Shown here one piece after another: positions 16,496 to 25,814 of a DNA stretch of 64,000 nt. Position numbers and translations under genes: made by a program. Source of the stretch: Scytonematopsis contorta HA4267-MV1 (GTDB lineage Bacteria; Cyanobacteriota; Cyanobacteriia; Cyanobacteriales; Nostocaceae); NCBI GenBank assembly GCA_019359035.1, contig JAHHIC010000038.1, positions 1-64,000 of the forward strand, read 5' to 3'. The notes beneath the pieces were generated by a model. That model made no database searches. It was not told the DNA's origin and was given only the letters and a program-made list of their open reading frames with translations. Position 1 is the first letter of the stretch, and the number at the start of each line of letters is the position of its first letter.

Positions 16496-17725
16496 CTAAT
16501 GATTATTTATAGACATTTGCAAAGCTTCCTCCCACAAAGAACAACGAATAGGATAATCATAATTTTGCATAAAATTTTGATAAGCGTTATTACTTAGATG
16601 CTGACATTCTGATATATTATTAGCTAGAGAAATAATAGTAGATGTAAGTAATTCAGAATCTGATGGATGTATGACAAAACCTGCTTGACTTTCGATAATA
16701 TCGATTGCTGATTGACTTTCCTTTGGACCTATAAATATTACAGGTTTAGCCGATGCCATTATTCCATAGAGCTTTGAAGGCACACAAATTCCTTGCAAAC
16801 CATCTTTTAATGCAACTAGATGAAGATTTGCAACAGACAAAATAAAATTTAATTTGTCCCATGCAACTGGTTCGAGTCTAGTAAAATTTTTCAAATTATG
16901 ATGAAATGCAAAAGATTCTAGCTTTAAAATTTCGTCCGAGTTTCCAACAAATACAAAATGAATAAGACTATTATCTTTGAGGGCTAATATAGATTTACAA
17001 ACAACTCCCAAGTCATGAATTCTATCAGCATTTCCAGAATACATAACAATGAATTTTTCCGCTAGTTCATTATTTAAAATTTGTGCTTTTTGACTAGGTT
17101 GTAGTTTAATAGGTTTAATAAGATTTGAGTCGTGCCACATACCAATAACTTTTATACGTGAAGGGTCAGCATGGCGATTAATTAAACGCTCACGCATACA
17201 TTTACCTAAAACTATATTTAGGGAAGCATATCGCGAAGGTAAAACATGTAAATAATCAACTAAGCGATGAACTAGTTTTTCTTTTTGCCATAACCCAAGT
17301 AAAAAACGACTCTCTGTCAACATATCCATAATCCAACAAATATGTTTTACTCTTCCAGCCGTAATCAACTGTATAATATTTCCCCAAATTCCTAATAATG
17401 GTGGAAAATCTAGGGTAACAATAGCATCCAATTTACCACTTAATTGTATGGCTAAAATTCCTGCAGATATAAAATAATATGCAATATTAATAGGTGAGTT
17501 CCAATTACCTGCTTTTAATTGTGCTATACGATGTATATAAACGCCATTATGAGTTTTTTTGCTACTCAGTGAATTAGGTGTTTCCTCACTAAAATGTGGT
17601 CCAGAGCAAATAACGTGTACTTCATTTCCCTGAGCAGATAAATATTCCGCTAAATCAGCTAATGCTTTATTTGTTGCGACTGCCATATACGGCCAGTAAC
17701 CCATGTGAATGAAAAGTATTCTCAT
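16496..17725 (-). CDS. Family 4 glycosyltransferase (WcaI/WbuB-like)
   Basis: A 409-residue GT-B enzyme. The N-terminal domain starts RILFIHMGYWPYMAVATN and contains a GNEVHVICSGP strand. The C-terminal domain has FIVMYSGNADRIHDLG (about 227-242) and CVPSKLYGIMASAKPVIFIG (about 315-334), the donor-binding region typical of WcaI/WbuB enzymes. It probably adds a sugar to the lipid-linked repeat unit. It is separated by 38 bp from the next GT4 gene. Confidence 0.8.
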   Translation of the reverse strand: MRILFIHMGYWPYMAVATNKALADLAEYLSAQGNEVHVICSGPHFSEETPNSLSSKKTHNGVYIHRIAQLKAGNWNSPINIAYYFISAGILAIQLSGKLDAIVTLDFPPLLGIWGNIIQLITAGRVKHICWIMDMLTESRFLLGLWQKEKLVHRLVDYLHVLPSRYASLNIVLGKCMRERLINRHADPSRIKVIGMWHDSNLIKPIKLQPSQKAQILNNELAEKFIVMYSGNADRIHDLGVVCKSILALKDNSLIHFVFVGNSDEILKLESFAFHHNLKNFTRLEPVAWDKLNFILSVANLHLVALKDGLQGICVPSKLYGIMASAKPVIFIGPKESQSAIDIIESQAGFVIHPSDSELLTSTIISLANNISECQHLSNNAYQNFMQNYDYPIRCSLWEEALQMSINNH

Positions 17726-17763
17726 AATAGTAATAATTGCTATATTTAGTAATCAAGCATTAT

Positions 17764-18957
17764 TTATGGTACAGAAGTTAGATTATGATTATCTTGTTCA
17801 AAGATAATTGTTTTGTAAGTATGGGTTAAATTTATTGCTATTTTTTCCCATGTATATTTCTCAAATACTAATTGACGAGCAATTTCTCCCATAACTTTAG
17901 CTTGTTGAGGATTTTTCAAGTAATCAATTAAAGCATCAGCAATATATTCAGAATCAATACCAACTACATGAGCAGCACCAGCATTTGCTGCTTCTGGAAA
18001 ATTACAACCAATAGTAATCACACAGGGTAAAGCTGCTGCCATTCCTTCCAAAATAGACATGCTAAATCCCTCAGAGTAAGAGGGTGCAACATAAAGATTA
18101 GCAGCTGTAAGAACAGCAGATTTAAGATAACCACTTAGCATCCCTGTAAATGTGACAGCATCAAAACATTTTGCTTGGACAAAATACTCTTTGACTATTG
18201 GTAGAAAATTCATATTATCCGGTCCCGCTACAACCAAGTGTGTTTGAGGGAATAAATTATGCACCTTGGCAAAAGCAGAAGCAAGCAAGTCTAATCCTTT
18301 TTTTGGGTCAATGCGTCCCAAAAATAGAATCAGAGTTTTACCACGAGTCTCAGGAAATCTTTGGTAAAATTCTTGTAAATCAGGTAATTCAGCAAAATCC
18401 TTTTGCCAAATCCCGTTAGGAACTAAAGTTAAAGGAGTTTTTACTCCTAGTCTTTGAATACTTTCACCTTCCGCAGAAGCTAAAACTCTAACTTTACTTG
18501 CACGCTGTAAAGCCGGCTTTTCTATGAGTTCATAATAAAAAGACTTTTTCCATTTTTTATAAGCTAATGTCCAGTCTTCTAACATCCCATGCGGATGAAT
18601 AATATATGGAACCTTGTAAAGTTGACATGCCCAATATGCAGGTAAAATGGATAAAGAAAAAATAGCATGGGTGTTAACTACATCATAATCGCGAATATTC
18701 TGGAACAACCATTTGGCCATTGAGATACTGACTTTGTAGTCATTTAAATACCAGCAAGAAAAATACTGAATTCGATAGCCCTTTTCTTCTATCCAAGTTT
18801 GTGTAGGAACATCTAACACATTAGAACCATTGGCGTTAGTTGTTACAATATCAATTTCAACTCCACAAATAGCTAAAGATTCAGCTAATTCTTGGAGAGA
18901 TTTAGAAGGACCACCATATACTGTACCCATTGCTGGGATAACATGTAAAATTCTCAT
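17764..18957 (-). CDS. Family 4 glycosyltransferase
   Basis: A 397-residue GT-B retaining glycosyltransferase. The acceptor domain starts MRILHVIPAMGTVYGGPSKSL with the glycine-rich loop. The donor domain has ILFLGRIDPKKGLDLLASAF (about 208-227), VVAGPDN, and APSYSEGFSMSILEGMAAALP (about 291-311) with the EX7E-type motif. It is one of three consecutive GT4 genes between the Wzy-like pair and the last part of the locus. Sugar specificity is unknown. The start is the ATG at 18957, 24 bp after the previous stop. Confidence 0.83.
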   Translation of the reverse strand: MRILHVIPAMGTVYGGPSKSLQELAESLAICGVEIDIVTTNANGSNVLDVPTQTWIEEKGYRIQYFSCWYLNDYKVSISMAKWLFQNIRDYDVVNTHAIFSLSILPAYWACQLYKVPYIIHPHGMLEDWTLAYKKWKKSFYYELIEKPALQRASKVRVLASAEGESIQRLGVKTPLTLVPNGIWQKDFAELPDLQEFYQRFPETRGKTLILFLGRIDPKKGLDLLASAFAKVHNLFPQTHLVVAGPDNMNFLPIVKEYFVQAKCFDAVTFTGMLSGYLKSAVLTAANLYVAPSYSEGFSMSILEGMAAALPCVITIGCNFPEAANAGAAHVVGIDSEYIADALIDYLKNPQQAKVMGEIARQLVFEKYTWEKIAINLTHTYKTIIFEQDNHNLTSVP

Positions 18958-18981
18958 ATTCAGCGTGATAAAACTAATAAT

Positions 18982-20103
18982 TTATAAGCAAGTTTTGATT
19001 GCTTGGATTAAATTTTCGGCGAAATAATCTGGTGAAAAATTTTCAATATGCAATAAAGCAGCTTTGCCCATTGCCTGTAAATCAACTTCACTAGAACTTA
19101 TTTTCAGCATTAATTGTGTTAACTCTTCTTTCTTTTCTGGGTCGAAGCTAAACCCATTTACACCCTCAATTACTAAATCTTCACAACAGCCGCAGTGATT
19201 AGAAACTAAAACGGGTAAACCTGCTGCCATTGCTTCATTAACCACTAGTCCCCACTGTTCTTGAATACTAGCGTGAATAAAGCAGTTAGCATGGGCAAAA
19301 TAAGGTAGCAACTCATGCTGTTGTAAAAATCCAGGGAGATGCACAGCTTTTTTTAAGCCTAATAAATCTATTTGTTCTTCAATTATCGAACGTAACTGAC
19401 CATCACCACAAAGGACTAAATCCCAGGCTTCTTCACCCTGTATTTGCCTATAAACAGCATAACATGAGAGCAAAAATAACAAATTTTTCTTTGCTACGAA
19501 GCGATTGATTGATAAAAAATAAGGTTTGTCTAAAGGTCGCGAAAGATGTTTAATATTGTCAGGATGAAAAGTATCATTACCTACCACATCATAACCTAAA
19601 AATATCGAATCTGCAGGTAAGCCTAACTTAATTAAATAACGTTTGTGTGGATTTCCTCCTGCAAGAGCAGATTTATATTTAGTAACTATCCAACTTTTTA
19701 TAGCCTCACGCCACTTAGAACGTGGTACATCATATTCAGTAGTTTCTGAAAGTAAGACAGCTGGTTTATTATTCCATAATCCCCACATTAATGTTGCTAA
19801 CATTGCATAGTGAAAATAGCCAGCAATTACTATGATATCAGGTTTTACTTTATTTAAAACAGAAATAAGCTTTATAAGCAAATAGACGGGTTTTACTTCT
19901 TCCAGAGGTATTGTTTCTAGAACCGAAATCAATTTAAAAGGTAAATTATTGGTATCCGTTTTCCAATCATACTCTTTCTCATATCTTGCTAATTCAATAC
20001 CGATTAAATCCCAGCCAATTTTTTTGCAATGGGCATCTAAAGCATTGACACGAGAAATATGGTAAGGACCATAATTACTAAATAGTACTGCAACTTTTAC
20101 CAT
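18982..20103 (-). CDS. Family 4 glycosyltransferase
   Basis: A GT-B glycosyltransferase of about 373 residues. The start used is the ATG at 20103 (protein beginning MVKVAVLFSNYGPYH); an in-frame TTG at 20124 would add seven residues but is less likely. The donor domain shows FLSINRFVAKKNLLFLLSCY, LVLCGDGQLRSIIEEQI and ASIQEQWGLVVNEAMAAGLP with the EX7E-like motif, then VLVSNHCGCCEDLV. Sugar specificity is unknown. It lies between a GT4 gene and the Wzy-like pair, with short spacers that suggest one operon. Confidence 0.82.
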   Translation of the reverse strand: MVKVAVLFSNYGPYHISRVNALDAHCKKIGWDLIGIELARYEKEYDWKTDTNNLPFKLISVLETIPLEEVKPVYLLIKLISVLNKVKPDIIVIAGYFHYAMLATLMWGLWNNKPAVLLSETTEYDVPRSKWREAIKSWIVTKYKSALAGGNPHKRYLIKLGLPADSIFLGYDVVGNDTFHPDNIKHLSRPLDKPYFLSINRFVAKKNLLFLLSCYAVYRQIQGEEAWDLVLCGDGQLRSIIEEQIDLLGLKKAVHLPGFLQQHELLPYFAHANCFIHASIQEQWGLVVNEAMAAGLPVLVSNHCGCCEDLVIEGVNGFSFDPEKKEELTQLMLKISSSEVDLQAMGKAALLHIENFSPDYFAENLIQAIKTCL

Positions 20104-20154
20104 AAATTTTATATTACTTACCAATACTTTTATTTCTGAGATATCGTAAATTTT

Positions 20155-21516
20155 TTAGCTACAAATATCAAAAGATATTTCTTTTAATCTTTTCTTGTTG
20201 AGAAATTCTAGATAGCGTACTAAAGCATAGCCAAATACTACTGGCCAAAGAATAAGCATTGTTATATCTCGTCCTAAGTTTGGTGTTGTTCCTAGACAGA
20301 CTAAGAACAAACAAAGACGCAAAACTGAGTAACGCTGACTCCATAGCCTGCTTATAAAAGCACACCAAAAAGAGAGTAGAATTGCTGGTGCTACAGGTCC
20401 AAACCAAGGTCCAAAGTTTATTACACCTCTACCAAGAAAGCCAGCAGCTATTGTTGCAAAAACTCCAATATCACTATTATTGCTACCAAAACCTCGTAGT
20501 ATATTATAGTTCAAACCTAAAATGGGCTTGTCAGACCAAATAGCACGTGGAATAAAGTTGAGAAGTTCAACAAAATAATCATTACCGTACTGAAGTTCTA
20601 AAACTTTATGTTCATAGAAAGTATTAATGAACATAAGTTCTTCAGCCATATTTAAACCTTCGTGCTCAGTCGATGGTTCTTCAACTATACCTTGACTAAG
20701 GTTATTAAAATATTCTAAAAACCCGACGTTTCGATATGTAATAACTATTGTGAATAGATAATTTAATATGCCAAATAAAATAGCTGTTACAATTAATTTA
20801 ATCCATAGCTTTTGTTTAGAAAGTAAAATATAAGTAAAAAATGCCGGCATAGAAACAGCAAGAAATGCATTTCGTGCGCCACCGAGAATAAAATTAGGCC
20901 ATGATATTAAAATAAGTACAAAATTTAATACCTTTAATTTTGGACTAGTTTGTAAACTGAAAAGTACTCCAAATAAAGAACAAATAAGAAGGTAAATATA
21001 ACTTCCTACAGAGGCTATAAAACCTGTCAGTCCAGGTGTAATAGCACCTGACCTCGCCCAAAGAGTAAGACCACCGCGAGCAGTGACAGGAAATAATGCC
21101 TGCATAAAATTCCACTCTAAAAGACTGACGCCATAAAGAAGTAGCATGAACCAATAAATTGCTAATAACTTGAGTAATTTACCTAAATTTAACGAGATAC
21201 CAGCAAAAAATGAATACTCTAGCAGCCGTTTTGGCTGAAATTTTCTAGATACAATTGGAGTTAAAATTCTGAAAATTATCAGAAAAATAATAACTTGTAA
21301 ATAGGAATTCTCCTTAACATCTTGAGCAAATTTAGTATAGTACTGAGGATATATTATTAATTCCAGAAAGTACCAGATACAAGTTGTTAAATAGACAATT
21401 AAAGAAGGTATCGCCCAGCTTTTTTTTCTCCTTATCAAAGCTTCGATGATTAAAAATATTATAAGAATAGCAGCAAGTTTGTAGGTGAATGGTAAGTCTG
21501 GAGGAATTTGCCCCAT
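20155..21516 (-). CDS. Wzy/O-antigen polymerase-like membrane protein (copy 1)
   Basis: A 453-residue polytopic membrane protein with about ten hydrophobic segments. It has a large loop after residue 270 (YRNVGFLEYFNNLSQGIVEE to RAIWSDKPILGLNYNI) like the extracytoplasmic loop of Wzy or WaaL proteins. It is a close tandem paralogue of the next upstream gene (18 bp apart), with long nearly identical stretches in the loop and in FLGRGVINFGPWFGP. The likely role is joining polysaccharide repeat units at the outer face of the inner membrane, but ligase-type activity is equally possible. Confidence 0.72.
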   Translation of the reverse strand: MGQIPPDLPFTYKLAAILIIFLIIEALIRRKKSWAIPSLIVYLTTCIWYFLELIIYPQYYTKFAQDVKENSYLQVIIFLIIFRILTPIVSRKFQPKRLLEYSFFAGISLNLGKLLKLLAIYWFMLLLYGVSLLEWNFMQALFPVTARGGLTLWARSGAITPGLTGFIASVGSYIYLLICSLFGVLFSLQTSPKLKVLNFVLILISWPNFILGGARNAFLAVSMPAFFTYILLSKQKLWIKLIVTAILFGILNYLFTIVITYRNVGFLEYFNNLSQGIVEEPSTEHEGLNMAEELMFINTFYEHKVLELQYGNDYFVELLNFIPRAIWSDKPILGLNYNILRGFGSNNSDIGVFATIAAGFLGRGVINFGPWFGPVAPAILLSFWCAFISRLWSQRYSVLRLCLFLVCLGTTPNLGRDITMLILWPVVFGYALVRYLEFLNKKRLKEISFDICS

Positions 21517-21533
21517 AGATTTTATACTAGCTA

Positions 21534-22940
21534 TTAGTAATTTTTATGTTTATATGTTGAAAATTTTTCTTGACTATGAGCCACTAGATACATACGCTTT
21601 AATCTTTTTTTATTTATGAATTCTAAACAGCGTACTAAAATATATCCGAATATTGCTGGCCACAGAACAAGCATTGTTACGTCTCGCCCTAAGTTGGGTG
21701 TAACTCCCAAGCAGATTAAGAATAAACAAAGACGCATGACTGAGTAACGTTGACACCACAGCCGACTTATGAAAGCACACCAAAAAGATAGAAGAATTGC
21801 TGGTGCTATCGGTCCAAACCAAGGACCAAAATTTATCACACCCCTGCCAATAAAGCCTGCAGTTATTGTTGCGAATACTCCTATATCACTGTTGCTACTA
21901 CCAAAACCTCGTAGTATATTATACTCCAAGCCAAGAATTGGTTTCTCTGGCCAAATAGCACGTGGAACAAAGTTGAGGAATTCAACAAGATAATCCCTAC
22001 CGTACTGTAGTTCTAAAACTCTTTGTTCATAAAAACCATTGATAAACATAAGTTCTTCAGCCATATTTAAACCTTCATGCTCAGTATTTGGTTTTTCAAC
22101 CACACCTTGACTGAGGTTATTAAAATATTCTAAAAATCCGACATTTCTATAAGTAATAACTACTGTAAATGCATAATTTAATATCGAAAATAAAACAGCG
22201 GTTACAATTAATTTAATCCACATTCTTTGTTTGGAAACCAAAATGTAGGTAAAGAATGCTGGCATAGAAACAGCAAGAAATGCGCTACGTGAACCCCCTA
22301 GAATAAAATTAGGCCATGATATTAAAATCAGTGCTATGTTTAATAGCCTTCCTCTATTAGTTTTTTGTAAATTTAAAAGTACTCCGAATAAAGAACAAGT
22401 AAGAAGATAAATATAGCTTCCTGTCGAAACTATAAAGCCTGTTGGCCCAGCACTAGCACCACCTGGTCTTGCCCAGAGACTAAGACCATCACGGGCTGTT
22501 ACAGGTAATAGTGCCTGTATAAAATTCCAATTTAAAAGACTGACACCATAAATAAATAGCAGCAACCATAAAATACCTAAAATTTTTGTTAAACTATTTA
22601 CATTTAACGATAGCCCAACAAAAGATGGATGGTTTATGAGTTTTTTTGGCTTAAGTTTCGCAGATAAAAATGGTGTTAATATTCTGAAAGAGATTAAAAA
22701 AATTATAATTTGCAAATACGCATTTTCTTTTATGTCTTGAGAAAATTTAATATAATATTTAGGATAGATTATCACCTCAGTGAAATACCAAATAATAGTA
22801 GTTATATAAATAATTAGACAAGGTACTGACCAGCTTTTTTTCCGTCTTACAAGAGTTTCAATTATCCCACAAGTTAAAAGGATAGCAGCAAATTTATAAG
22901 TATATGGTAAGTCAGCATAAATTTGAGTAATATTGTCCAT
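21534..22940 (-). CDS. Wzy/O-antigen polymerase-like membrane protein (copy 2)
   Basis: A 468-residue polytopic membrane protein, the tandem duplicate of the gene just downstream. The N-terminal helices (LPYTYKFAAILLTCGIIETL), the ARGGLTLWAR/ARDGLSLWAR segment and the large loop before FIGRGVINFGPWFGP align throughout without large gaps. The C-terminus is about 12 residues longer and polar. Differences are concentrated in the middle (about 80-130) and the C-terminal tail. Keeping two copies next to each other suggests either recent duplication or different linkage specificity. Confidence 0.72.
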   Translation of the reverse strand: MDNITQIYADLPYTYKFAAILLTCGIIETLVRRKKSWSVPCLIIYITTIIWYFTEVIIYPKYYIKFSQDIKENAYLQIIIFLISFRILTPFLSAKLKPKKLINHPSFVGLSLNVNSLTKILGILWLLLFIYGVSLLNWNFIQALLPVTARDGLSLWARPGGASAGPTGFIVSTGSYIYLLTCSLFGVLLNLQKTNRGRLLNIALILISWPNFILGGSRSAFLAVSMPAFFTYILVSKQRMWIKLIVTAVLFSILNYAFTVVITYRNVGFLEYFNNLSQGVVEKPNTEHEGLNMAEELMFINGFYEQRVLELQYGRDYLVEFLNFVPRAIWPEKPILGLEYNILRGFGSSNSDIGVFATITAGFIGRGVINFGPWFGPIAPAILLSFWCAFISRLWCQRYSVMRLCLFLICLGVTPNLGRDVTMLVLWPAIFGYILVRCLEFINKKRLKRMYLVAHSQEKFSTYKHKNY

Positions 22941-22995
22941 ATTTATTTAGCCGGAATTTCAAAAAAGGATTATTTCAGATAAAGTTAAAGCTAAA

Positions 22996-24222
22996 TTAAC
23001 TGTCCGATAAAGATAAAAGAGAATTATGTAATTTTAAGAGATTAAAGTTTAGTTTGACATTGGAATTTTCAGAATATAATGCTAGTTTATCAGGATTATT
23101 CAGGAAAAACCTCAAAGTATTAGCAATATTTTCTCCTGTTACTTCTTCCAAAATTAGTCCATTTACTTTATCTTTCACTACCTCTCCGCAAAATCTGGAA
23201 GCAATAATAGGTAATTTCCAAGCTTGTGCTTCCAATTGTGTCAATCCAAAGCCATCAGAGAGAGTCGGAAATAAAAAAACATCTGCCTGCTGATAGTATT
23301 CTGCTACTGCACTACGAGGAACTGAACCAATCCATTTCAGTTTTTCTAAATCACCCGATTCATTAATAGTGATATCACCTGAACCAACTAACCAAAACTC
23401 TATCGCTTCATCTTGCAAAAGTTTAGCAGCCTCTAACAAAGCTGCAATTCCTTTACGTAAAATAATTTGACCCAAAAACAGTACTCGAAGTGGACGCTTT
23501 TTAGAGAAAGTAGGAGGGTAAATTCTTGTAAAATTTTCAGATGACTTAGGAGGCTGATATGCAAGGGGAATAACATCAATTTTGTCAATCGGAATACCAA
23601 CTTTTTGTAAAGCTTGCCTAGACCAGTAAGAATTAACTACAATCCGGTCTGCTAATGAGCATTCTTCTTGCCAATTCTCCCAGTACTTCACTGGTGCAGG
23701 TTGCCAGGTAGAGTTGTAATTTGAATGTTTTTTGTGTTCCTCTAATACTAGTTTTTCCTCAATCAAGCCTGGGTCTATTTGTCCCAAGATAGTTTTCCAG
23801 CCTCTTTTTTTGGCTTTACGAAATATTTCTAAAGCCGCGTAACTATAGGCAAAAATTACAACACTCTTGTCTTGTTGGATACTTATATTATCTAGGGTCT
23901 TAACTACCTGCTGCTGAAACCACTTATTTCGAGCTATTATATTCTCCCAACCTTTAGTTTTTTGGACGCGCTGTGATACTTCAAAAGCAATTAATGAATT
24001 TGTGAAGGTATGGATGGGAGCTTTTGTTAAGTCTGGGTGAAATCGTCCCTGTAACTTAGCCAAAACTCCGGTTGGTAATTTTCCTAACAAAGACTGGGGT
24101 GAAATCCAAGCGTCTGTGATTAAGTGGGCGAGTATTTGTTGTTGGTGCAGAACTCTGGGAATAGCATAATGCTCGCGAGCGCCCAGCTGAGAGCAAATCC
24201 ATAATGGAGATTTTTCAGACAT
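22996..24222 (-). CDS. Family 4 glycosyltransferase
   Basis: A 408-residue glycosyltransferase. The N-terminal domain is unlike standard GT4 (PLWICSQLGAREHYAIPRVL). The C-terminal domain is typical: RVLFLGQIILRKGIAALLEA (about 246-265), FWLVGSGD, and FLFPTLSDGFGLTQLEAQAW (about 311-330) with an EXFGLXXLE-type motif. A KHSNYNSTWQP segment precedes the hinge. It is followed by the Wzy-like pair and preceded by a 150-bp gap, so a second promoter could lie there. Confidence 0.8.
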   Translation of the reverse strand: MSEKSPLWICSQLGAREHYAIPRVLHQQQILAHLITDAWISPQSLLGKLPTGVLAKLQGRFHPDLTKAPIHTFTNSLIAFEVSQRVQKTKGWENIIARNKWFQQQVVKTLDNISIQQDKSVVIFAYSYAALEIFRKAKKRGWKTILGQIDPGLIEEKLVLEEHKKHSNYNSTWQPAPVKYWENWQEECSLADRIVVNSYWSRQALQKVGIPIDKIDVIPLAYQPPKSSENFTRIYPPTFSKKRPLRVLFLGQIILRKGIAALLEAAKLLQDEAIEFWLVGSGDITINESGDLEKLKWIGSVPRSAVAEYYQQADVFLFPTLSDGFGLTQLEAQAWKLPIIASRFCGEVVKDKVNGLILEEVTGENIANTLRFFLNNPDKLALYSENSNVKLNFNLLKLHNSLLSLSDS

Positions 24223-24374
24223 GAAGTAAATAGTCCAATTTTTAATCTGTTGAAATAAAAAATTTCTGTAGAGACGCTTGTTTACAATGGAATGTTATGG
24301 CATGGGCACATCTATAAAAATCACCATTATTGGCTCCCATGCCTCAAACAACTTTATGTTTTACGAAAATACAC

Positions 24375-25256
24375 TTAACTGTAGGGTAATTTCTGCCACT
24401 CTCTATACAGTTCTAAAGACATGGTTTTGCGATAGGTTTTATAGCGTGGAATATCTTTAAACCCAGCAAGTTCACCTTTTATCTGACCAAGACGCCTAAA
24501 TTTTACTGATTGAATTAATCTGGATATTAAAGTACGGCTTTGCTTGACAAGCTTGGACTCATTTGGTACAAACCAGTCATTCCATAAAACATTATTCCGT
24601 GCCCCATAAAAATCCATTCTGTACCAGTTACGGCCAGCGTTTGAGGCTGTATGATAAACCTGAAAATCAGGAAAATGATAACAGTACAAACCATGAGAAA
24701 AACCTCTAGCTCCAATATCCATTTCTTCACCCTGATGGATAAGCTCTTCTCGGTATCCGCTCAACTGTAAAAAATTGGCAATATGTAACAGGTGTCCACA
24801 ACCAATGAAACATCTAACCTGGTAAGGTAGTTTGTGCTGAGATTGGCACTGAAATTCTTCTATGGTAGGGTTGTATACTGGAAAGCTAAGACAGAGAAGG
24901 TCTTGACGAGATTCCGCAAATTCTACAGCAGCCGATAAGGAACCAGCTACAGGAAAAGAATCATCATCTAAGCTAAGATAGTATTTTGTTTGTATTGCTT
25001 GGGCTAGTTGGTTACGACGATGAATGTAACCTTTAGATTCAGTAAATCGCTTTAGTTTAACGTTTAAGGGTAATTCAGAAATATCAAATGGGCAGGATTC
25101 TTCTGAAGCATCATCGAAAATGATGATAGGTATTTCTCCTAAACCAGCTTCCAAAATTTTAGCCAAGGTTATTTTTAAATCTTGCCAGCGATTTTTTGTT
25201 GCTATCCCAATTGAGACTAAATCTGCTAAATCTGCTAGCTTTTGAGTTTTTGTCAT
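24375..25256 (-). CDS. Family 2 glycosyltransferase
   Basis: A 293-residue GT-A enzyme. It starts with VSIGIATKNRWQDLKITLAK (about 14-33), has IIIFDDASEESCP (about 44-56) and the metal-binding YLSLDDDSFPVAGSL (about 91-105). A later GEEMDIGARGFSHGLY stretch (about 175-190) includes the general-base-type acidic residues. Its ATG overlaps the TGA of the upstream hexapeptide transferase gene (ATGA), indicating translational coupling. Sugar specificity is unknown. Confidence 0.82.
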   Translation of the reverse strand: MTKTQKLADLADLVSIGIATKNRWQDLKITLAKILEAGLGEIPIIIFDDASEESCPFDISELPLNVKLKRFTESKGYIHRRNQLAQAIQTKYYLSLDDDSFPVAGSLSAAVEFAESRQDLLCLSFPVYNPTIEEFQCQSQHKLPYQVRCFIGCGHLLHIANFLQLSGYREELIHQGEEMDIGARGFSHGLYCYHFPDFQVYHTASNAGRNWYRMDFYGARNNVLWNDWFVPNESKLVKQSRTLISRLIQSVKFRRLGQIKGELAGFKDIPRYKTYRKTMSLELYREWQKLPYS

Positions 25257-25801
25257 GGTTTTTCGCTCCGGTACTTAATGACTTTAGCTGGTACACCTAC
25301 TGCAATTGCTCTTTCTGGTATATCCTTGGTTACTACACTACCCGCTCCAATAACTGCATCGTTACCTATAGTTACACCTTTAAGAATCGTTACATTCGCT
25401 CCAATCCAAACGCGATCACAAATTTTTGTTGGTTTAGAAATCATCGGTTGACTGAGAGGGGGTAAATTTAAGTCAAGACCGTGGTCGTGGTCGGTAATAT
25501 AACAACCAGATGCTATAGCGCAGTGCTGACCTATCTTTAGAGATAGAGTTGCATCTAAAAATGTATTACGGTTAATGTAGGTGTGAGCGCCAATGAAAAT
25601 TTTAGGATGAGGCAAAGATTCACCACTACAAAGAAGTACGACACCGTTGTCAAGAGCGCAAGGACTTTTAATTTCGATATCGCGGAAGTTTCGTGGAATA
25701 TCAATATTCCTCATCCATACGTAACCGTGTAATTTAACACCTAAAATCTGGTAGTAAATATTTCGGTAACGACTTGCAATTGCTGATAGAACTCGATGCA
25801 T
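25253..25801 (-). CDS. Hexapeptide O-acetyltransferase
   Basis: A left-handed beta-helix acetyltransferase of about 182 residues (NodL/LacA/WbbJ-like). I start it at the ATG at 25801 (MHRVLSAIASRYRN), 14 bp after the upstream stop. A start at 25864 would overlap the upstream gene by 50 bp and add a non-conserved stretch. Hexapeptide repeats run through LDNGVVLLCSGES, IGAHTYINRNTFLDATLSLK, and the C-terminal RVWIGANVTILKGVTIGNDAVIGAGSVVTKD. ITDHDHG contains the catalytic histidine. It would acetylate a sugar of the local polysaccharide. Confidence 0.85.
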   Translation of the reverse strand: MHRVLSAIASRYRNIYYQILGVKLHGYVWMRNIDIPRNFRDIEIKSPCALDNGVVLLCSGESLPHPKIFIGAHTYINRNTFLDATLSLKIGQHCAIASGCYITDHDHGLDLNLPPLSQPMISKPTKICDRVWIGANVTILKGVTIGNDAVIGAGSVVTKDIPERAIAVGVPAKVIKYRSEKP

Positions 25802-25814
25802 TGTAATTAATGAT

